Made by a program: the position numbers and the translations under genes. From contig JAUXBI010000069.1 of assembly GCA_030619435.1 (NCBI GenBank), forward strand, positions 1-8,156: a stretch of DNA of 8,156 nucleotides, read 5' to 3'. The notes under the pieces are model-generated. The model searched no databases and was not told the origin of the DNA. It worked only from the letters and a program-made list of their open reading frames with translations. This DNA is from Syntrophaceae bacterium. GTDB taxonomy: Bacteria; Desulfobacterota; Syntrophia; Syntrophales; UBA2210. Shown one piece after another: positions 6,265 to 8,156 of the stretch; position 1 is the first letter of the stretch; each line of letters begins with the position of its first letter.

Positions 6265-7860
6265 TTAAAGATCTTCCGCCCTCTTGAGTATCTTCAGGCG
6301 TTTCTTGTCGGCCATGTTTTTCTTGGTGCCCTCCAGCCATGACAGGAGGTATGTTTCTTCCTTCAGCCTGAGGAGGTAATCTTTTATGGAGTCTTTCTTT
6401 GCTTCCCATTCTTTTTCGTCCAACTTGCCTTCTTCTCTAAACTTTATTACAATATACTTTCCATTGATGAAAAATATATTGTCAGGGTAAGGCTCTTTTT
6501 CGGATATCTTCAGGAGAGCTTCTTCCATGTTCGGAGAGTACCCGATCTTCGGTATGCTGGGACCCGGCATAAATAATCCAGTTTCCGATAATTTCAGACC
6601 TTCGGCTCTGGAGAGTTTTACCATATCTGTTCCAGCCTTTAAACGGTCAAGTATGTCTTCGGCCTTCTCTCTGGATAACTTTATGGATTCACTTTTTGCG
6701 TAGCTTTTCCTGACTTTCTCCTCGATTTCCCCTAATCCGGGTTTATAGGAAGGTTTCAGTGATACAAGCTTGAATACGTAGTGTCCATTGCTGTCGGAGA
6801 AGACGCGCCCCAGATCACCCTCTTCCAGATTGAACAAATATTCGCCCAGACCCTGAAGGCCGGCTAATTGACCGGTGAGGGGGACGCCCCGGAAGAATTC
6901 TGATGTCTCTATAGAGAACCCCTTTTTTCCTGCATACTCTTCAAAGTTTTCCTCTTGGTAGATCGCATCGTGTGCCTTTTTTGCCTCTTCGAAGGCTGTA
7001 TACATACCCTTTGTTGATTTCAACTTGGAGACAATTTTGCCTCTTACCTCCGGCAGGGGTTTTATCTTTCCATTGTCTTTGAAATCGTTTTCATAATAAT
7101 CGTAATATTCTTTTATTTCTTCATCTGATATATCCGCAGAGTCGGCGAAAGATTTTCCCTTGAAGGCAATGTATTCGATCACTGCCCTTTGGGGCATCCG
7201 GAACTCTTCACTGTGTTTTTCGAGATATCTTTCAAGATCTTCTTCGGAGGGTCCTTTAACCTCGATGTTATCCGTGGCTATCTCTATGAAGTTTACATTG
7301 ACCTTTCTGTTCTGCGTATTGTAGAAGTCGCGAACTTCTTTATCGGATACCTTTGCCGACTCCTTGATAAGCCTTTCCAGTTTTCCTGTTTTTAACGCTC
7401 TTCTCTGAATGGTCTCAAAATCCTCCGGGGTCATCCGCTGATACCGAAGGGCTCGCTGGTACAGATTATTGTCGAAGACACCATTTCTCTGGAAGGCCGG
7501 ATAGGAAAGAATGGATGCCTTCAGTTCATCATCGCTTACGTCCAGTTTCAACTCATCGGCCTTTGACAGAATTATCGCTCTGTTTATAAGATTGTTGAAT
7601 GCCTGTTGTTTAGGGTTCATTTTTTTCAGCAGATCATCGGTGAGATTGTCGCCATATCGCTGGCGGTAGAAGTCCAGCAGGCTCTGATACTCCCTCTGGA
7701 ATTCTGCGTAGGCTATCAGCGATCCGTCTATCTCCGCGACGGTTTCAGTTACTTGCCTCTCCCGCATGGATCCGAAGTAGAAGACAAAGACGACGATGAT
7801 GATACCGAGCACAACCTTCATGAGCCAGTTCCTAGCATGTTTTCGCATTAGCTGAAGCAT
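6265..7860 (-). CDS. PpiD-like SurA_N-domain periplasmic chaperone, apparently without a parvulin domain
   Basis: This 531-residue protein is anchored by one N-terminal membrane helix at residues 13-30 behind a short basic cytoplasmic start (RKHARNWLMK, 6-15). The rest should lie in the periplasm. It resembles PpiD, which sits by the SecYEG translocon and helps newly exported proteins fold. The SurA_N-type helical region covers roughly 40-190 and includes the typical SYPAFQRNGVFDNNLYQRAL stretch. Two VSDKEVRDFY/ISDEEIKEYY-type repeats follow, ending at Phe260. In E. coli PpiD (623 residues) a parvulin domain comes next; here the sequence passes straight to the PLPEVRGKIVSKL linker at 269-281, and the parvulin hallmarks (ARHIL, GGDLGW, HIIK) are absent. 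A PpiC_2-like C-terminal part includes GHYVFKLVSLKPSY from Gly359. The length is about 90 residues short of the usual. The start has only a distant GAAAGG (about 12 bases upstream); Met5 is a less likely alternative. It is divergent from mreB. Confidence 0.87.
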   Translation of the reverse strand: MLQLMRKHARNWLMKVVLGIIIVVFVFYFGSMRERQVTETVAEIDGSLIAYAEFQREYQSLLDFYRQRYGDNLTDDLLKKMNPKQQAFNNLINRAIILSKADELKLDVSDDELKASILSYPAFQRNGVFDNNLYQRALRYQRMTPEDFETIQRRALKTGKLERLIKESAKVSDKEVRDFYNTQNRKVNVNFIEIATDNIEVKGPSEEDLERYLEKHSEEFRMPQRAVIEYIAFKGKSFADSADISDEEIKEYYDYYENDFKDNGKIKPLPEVRGKIVSKLKSTKGMYTAFEEAKKAHDAIYQEENFEEYAGKKGFSIETSEFFRGVPLTGQLAGLQGLGEYLFNLEEGDLGRVFSDSNGHYVFKLVSLKPSYKPGLGEIEEKVRKSYAKSESIKLSREKAEDILDRLKAGTDMVKLSRAEGLKLSETGLFMPGPSIPKIGYSPNMEEALLKISEKEPYPDNIFFINGKYIVIKFREEGKLDEKEWEAKKDSIKDYLLRLKEETYLLSWLEGTKKNMADKKRLKILKRAEDL

Positions 7861-7920
7861 ATCTTAATTTTTCGCCTTTCAATTTTTACGAGCATATCAG
7901 TTTTAATGAGTGGCATTAGT

Positions 7921-7926
7921 AGTATA
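7921..7926 (-). promoter_or_regulatory. Candidate -10 element for the PpiD-like gene
   Basis: On the minus strand this hexamer reads TATACT, one mismatch from the sigma-70 -10 consensus, about 60 bases before the ATG at 7860. No good -35 lies at the right distance (TTGCAT is only 12 bases upstream), so this is a tentative call. Confidence 0.25.
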
Positions 7927-8052
7927 GTAGCTCCCAAAATGCAACGATTTTCTGGAAAGAGAATATTCACTGTTGGTCGCTCTCTGGTGTCCATCCGGAA
8001 ATGGTCATTTTTGCAGGAACTTTACGATTAAGGGACTAGCGGTTATTTTTAA

Positions 8053-8081
8053 TTGATTAGGTTATCAAAATACTATATAAA
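8053..8081 (+). promoter_or_regulatory. Sigma-70-type promoter for mreB
   Basis: TTGATT (8053-8058) and TATAAA (8076-8081) match the -35 and -10 consensus at 4 and 5 of 6 bases, with the ideal 17-base spacer. Transcription would start near 8088, leaving a leader of about 30 bases before the mreB start. The surrounding DNA is AT-rich. The rest of the 258-base divergent gap (7861-8118) shows no further gene that I can recognise. Confidence 0.6.
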
Positions 8082-8102
8082 TAAAGATTGACCATAATAA
8101 AC

Positions 8103-8110
8103 GAGGGAGG
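8103..8110 (+). promoter_or_regulatory. Ribosome binding site for the TTG start of mreB
   Basis: GAGGGAGG stands 8 bases before the TTG at 8119. This strong site, and the absence of an ATG in reach, decide for the TTG as the start codon. Confidence 0.7.
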
Positions 8111-8118
8111 TTAGAGGT

Positions 8119-8156
8119 TTGCTATTTGATTATATTCTTGGTGTAATATCGAATGA
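8119..8156 (+). CDS. mreB: Rod shape-determining protein MreB (N-terminal fragment, 3' end outside window)
   Basis: Only 12 full codons and two bases of the next are visible: TTG start, then LFDYILGVISN followed by a codon starting GA (Asp or Glu). This matches the typical opening of bacterial MreB, an aromatic-rich amphipathic segment of the LFDxxLGxxSND type that comes just before the IDLGTANT phosphate-1 motif, which would lie outside the window. MreB is the actin-like ATPase that guides cell-wall synthesis at the inner membrane in rod-shaped cells. A good promoter (8053-8081) and Shine-Dalgarno (8103-8110) stand in front. The gene is divergent from the PpiD-like gene. With so little sequence the call rests on the N-terminal pattern; a longer read would settle it at once. 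Confidence 0.72.
   Translation, partial: MLFDYILGVISN

Noticed and set aside
1..8156. Defence system, prophage, insertion sequence or CRISPR array
   Set aside because: No transposase, integrase, repeat-spacer pattern or toxin-antitoxin-like gene was seen; all long frames are metabolic or envelope genes.

Overview
The window looks like chromosomal DNA from an anaerobic Gram-negative bacterium. The best guess is a deltaproteobacterium in the broad sense (Desulfobacterota, perhaps a syntroph or sulfate reducer). The evidence is an oxygen-sensitive 2-oxoacid:ferredoxin oxidoreductase, an F420-hydrogenase-beta-like Fe-S flavoprotein, a PpiD-like periplasmic chaperone with a deltaproteobacterial-style N-terminus, and the start of mreB. 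Taxonomy is inferred from protein style alone. No mobile element, CRISPR array, tRNA or rRNA was seen.

Layout. Bases 1-2322 read rightwards: the C-terminal end of a YbdG/MscS-type mechanosensitive channel, an enoyl-CoA hydratase/isomerase-family protein, and an HI0933/YhiN-type FAD oxidoreductase. The last two are separated by one base and are almost certainly co-translated. Bases 2419-6116 read leftwards as a tight three-gene operon in the order frhB-like, iorA, iorB. The two blocks converge on a 96-base gap at 2323-2418. Further right, a 531-residue PpiD-like SurA_N protein (6265-7860) also reads leftwards. It is divergent from a rightward gene whose first 12 codons close the window. That fragment reads as the N-terminus of MreB, starts at TTG, and has a good sigma-70 promoter and Shine-Dalgarno in front of it.

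How the genes work together. IorA and IorB form the TPP/Fe-S enzyme that oxidatively decarboxylates aryl-pyruvates (from aromatic amino acids) to aryl-acetyl-CoA, reducing ferredoxin; it can in principle run in reverse. The FrhB-like protein translated just ahead of them carries its own Fe-S motifs and a flavin/F420-type fold, so it may pass electrons between the enzyme and another carrier. The MscS, PpiD-like and MreB proteins belong to envelope homeostasis.

Most of the window is ordinary core or accessory metabolism. The points most worth a second look are the FrhB-IorAB gene fusion-by-operon, the PpiD-like protein that seems to have lost its parvulin domain, and the five-cysteine first cluster motif in IorA.
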